Assembly: GCA_964489885.1 (NCBI GenBank)
Contig: CAZAZX010000002.1
Span: 1-64,000, forward strand
Length of the DNA: 64,000 nt
Reading direction: 5' to 3'
From: CAKOTZ01 sp964489885
Lineage (GTDB): Bacteria > Bacillota > Clostridia > TANB77 > CAG-508
Positions within the stretch are counted from its first letter, which is position 1; every line of letters begins with the position of its first letter. Shown piece after piece: positions 62,869-64,000 of this stretch. The notes below the pieces were generated by a model. The model made no database searches, was not told where the DNA came from, and worked only from the letters and a program-made list of their open reading frames with translations. The position numbers and the translations under genes were made by a program.

Positions 62869-64000
62869 ATGAAAAAGGTATTATTTGCTGTAATTTTTGT
62901 TTTATGCTTTACAAGCTTTGTTTATGCAGATGACGAAGATTTTGAACAGTTAAGTGAATTTGAAATTTGGGAAGATATTAGACAAACATCTGCAAAAGAA
63001 AGTAATTTGCCAAACGTAAATTCTAGAGCAGCAGTAGTAATAGATAGAAATTCTAAGGCAATTTTATTTGGGAAAAATGAGAATGATAAAAGACCAATGG
63101 CATCAACAACCAAAATTATGACTGCTATTGTTTGCTTAGAAAATGGAAATTTGAATAAAGAAATAGAAGTATCTCCTAAAGCTGCCGGAATAGGTGGATC
63201 ATGCTTAGGCCTAAAAAAAGGTGATAAATTAACTTTAAACGATTTACTTTATGGCCTTTTATTGCGTTCACGGAAATGATGCTGCAGTACAAATTGCAAT
63301 AACAATAAGTGGAAGTGTTGAGAATTTTGCAGAATTAATGAATAAAAAAGCAAAAGACATAGGATTAAATAATACGCACTTTATTACACCACATGGATTG
63401 GATAATGAAGAACACTATACTACTGCTTATGAATTAGCTTTATTAACAGACTATGCATTAAATAATAAAAAATTTGCCGAAATAGTAAATACTAAGTATT
63501 ATACAATACATATTAATAACCAAGAAAAAAATTTAAAAAATACAAATGAACTACTTGGTGTGTTAGATGGTGTAAATGGTGTAAAAACAGGTTTTACAAA
63601 TAAGGCAGGTAGATGTCTTGTTACTTCTACATCAAGGAATAATTGGCAAACTATTTGTGTCGTTTTAGGTGCAGATACTAAGAAGATTAGAACAAATGAC
63701 AGTATAAAACTAATAGAATATGCGTATAAAGATTTTGAACTAATAGATGTTGGTAAAATTATAGAGAAAAAATATAATTTATGGAAAAGTGAGGAAGAGC
63801 CTCAAATTTATATTAATAAAGGCGAGAAAGAAAAGATACAAACATATATAGAAAAAATTCCTTATGAAAAATATCCAATATTAAAGAGTAATAAGAAAAA
63901 TATTGATTGCTCAATAGAAAGTTTTAAATTTTTAGAAGCCCCTATATACCAAAATACTGAAGTCGGAATAATTAAATTGGAAGTTGATGGTAAAGAAATT
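62869..64000 (+). CDS. DacF-type D-alanyl-D-alanine carboxypeptidase, read across one +1 shift (3' partial)
   Basis: Signal peptide (about 1-20), then the serine carboxypeptidase domain: active site SxxK in MASTTKIMTAIVCLEN (about 80), then LLYGLLLRS in frame one. CGG at 63271 breaks the frame at the catalytic SxN motif. Skipping C gives SGNDAAVQIAITISGSVENF and later VNGVKTGFTNKAGRCLV (the KTG motif), HFITPHGLDN and a C-terminal domain running off the window end. The second frame is open to base 64000. Such enzymes trim stem peptides in vegetative or spore peptidoglycan. GGTGG lies before the ATG. Confidence 0.88.
63271..63273 (+). other. CGG +1 shift site 8 (dacF-like)
   Basis: In-frame TCA CGG AAA; the catalytic SGN motif resumes as TCA then GGA AAT GAT when the C at 63271 is skipped. 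Confidence 0.85.

Noticed and set aside
20299..63273. CGG reassigned to another amino acid
   Set aside because: Reading on in the same frame after CGG gives no family sequence and soon stops. Only a +1 frame restores homology.
20299..63273. Classic P-site slippage like the prfB frameshift
   Set aside because: The codons before CGG differ and cannot re-pair one base on, and no common upstream Shine-Dalgarno-like element or downstream structure was visible.

Overview
The window is one strand of a very AT-rich chromosome from an endospore-forming, anaerobic Clostridia-type bacterium (Firmicutes/Bacillota). The evidence is Firmicutes gene order (secE-nusG-rplKAJL, mraZ-rsmH-ftsL-spoVD-murE-mraY-ftsW-murG, rpsU-yqeY), several sporulation genes (two SpoVD-type transpeptidases, YabG, SipL, YunB, a Spo0E-like phosphatase, a DacF-type carboxypeptidase) and a giant acyl-CoA dehydratase activase typical of strict anaerobes. 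I cannot name the species.

Layout. 1-4.4 kb: 3' end of a 5S rRNA, a flavin reductase, then rpmG-secE-nusG-rplK-rplA and rplJ-rplL with a leader. 4.4-12.8 kb (minus strand): a membrane glycosyltransferase-like protein, a SpoVD-type PBP with two PASTA domains, and a 1438-residue activase. 13-23 kb: the division and cell wall (dcw) cluster, opened by a five-unit, 10-bp-phased MraZ-type operator and interrupted by a small structured RNA. 23-28.4 kb: DUF6514-like gene, topA, trmFO, a foldback element, rplM-rpsI. 28.4-36.5 kb: yabG, veg, sipL, yunB, rpsU, yqeY, two M16 peptidases, a Spo0E-like gene. 37.3-52.1 kb: a type IV secretion-like cluster with four small VirB2/TrbC-like proteins, a PrgI-like protein, VirB4 split over two genes, two VirB6/TrbL-like proteins, a cell-wall peptidase and three anchored proteins. 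No relaxase, coupling protein, integrase or att site is visible. 52.2-64 kb: two SH3-CAP secreted proteins, tRNA-Gly and tRNA-Cys, a 1703-residue thioester adhesin with large repeats, an anchored Ig-like protein, a GGDEF protein facing an HD-GYP protein, and a partial D-Ala-D-Ala carboxypeptidase.

The most remarkable signal concerns the codon CGG. In my scan by eye of all resident genes, CGG never occurs as an ordinary in-frame codon. It occurs in frame exactly eight times, in seven genes (mraY, ftsW twice, murG, sipL, an SH3-CAP gene, an HD-GYP gene, a dacF-like gene). Each time the original frame is lost there, and skipping one base (the C) restores the family sequence, with GGA or GGT read as glycine. 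MraY, FtsW and MurG are normally essential and every one is intact after a +1 shift, so these are unlikely to be pseudogenes. Either CGG acts genome-wide as a +1 frameshift signal (C skipped or CGGN read as glycine), or there is an extraordinarily motif-specific consensus error.

Two small secreted-protein genes (32229-32594 and 36608-37126, minus) have quite different, GC-richer codon use and do use CGG, apparently as ordinary arginine. They look recently acquired, and under the frameshift model the host could not translate them as written.
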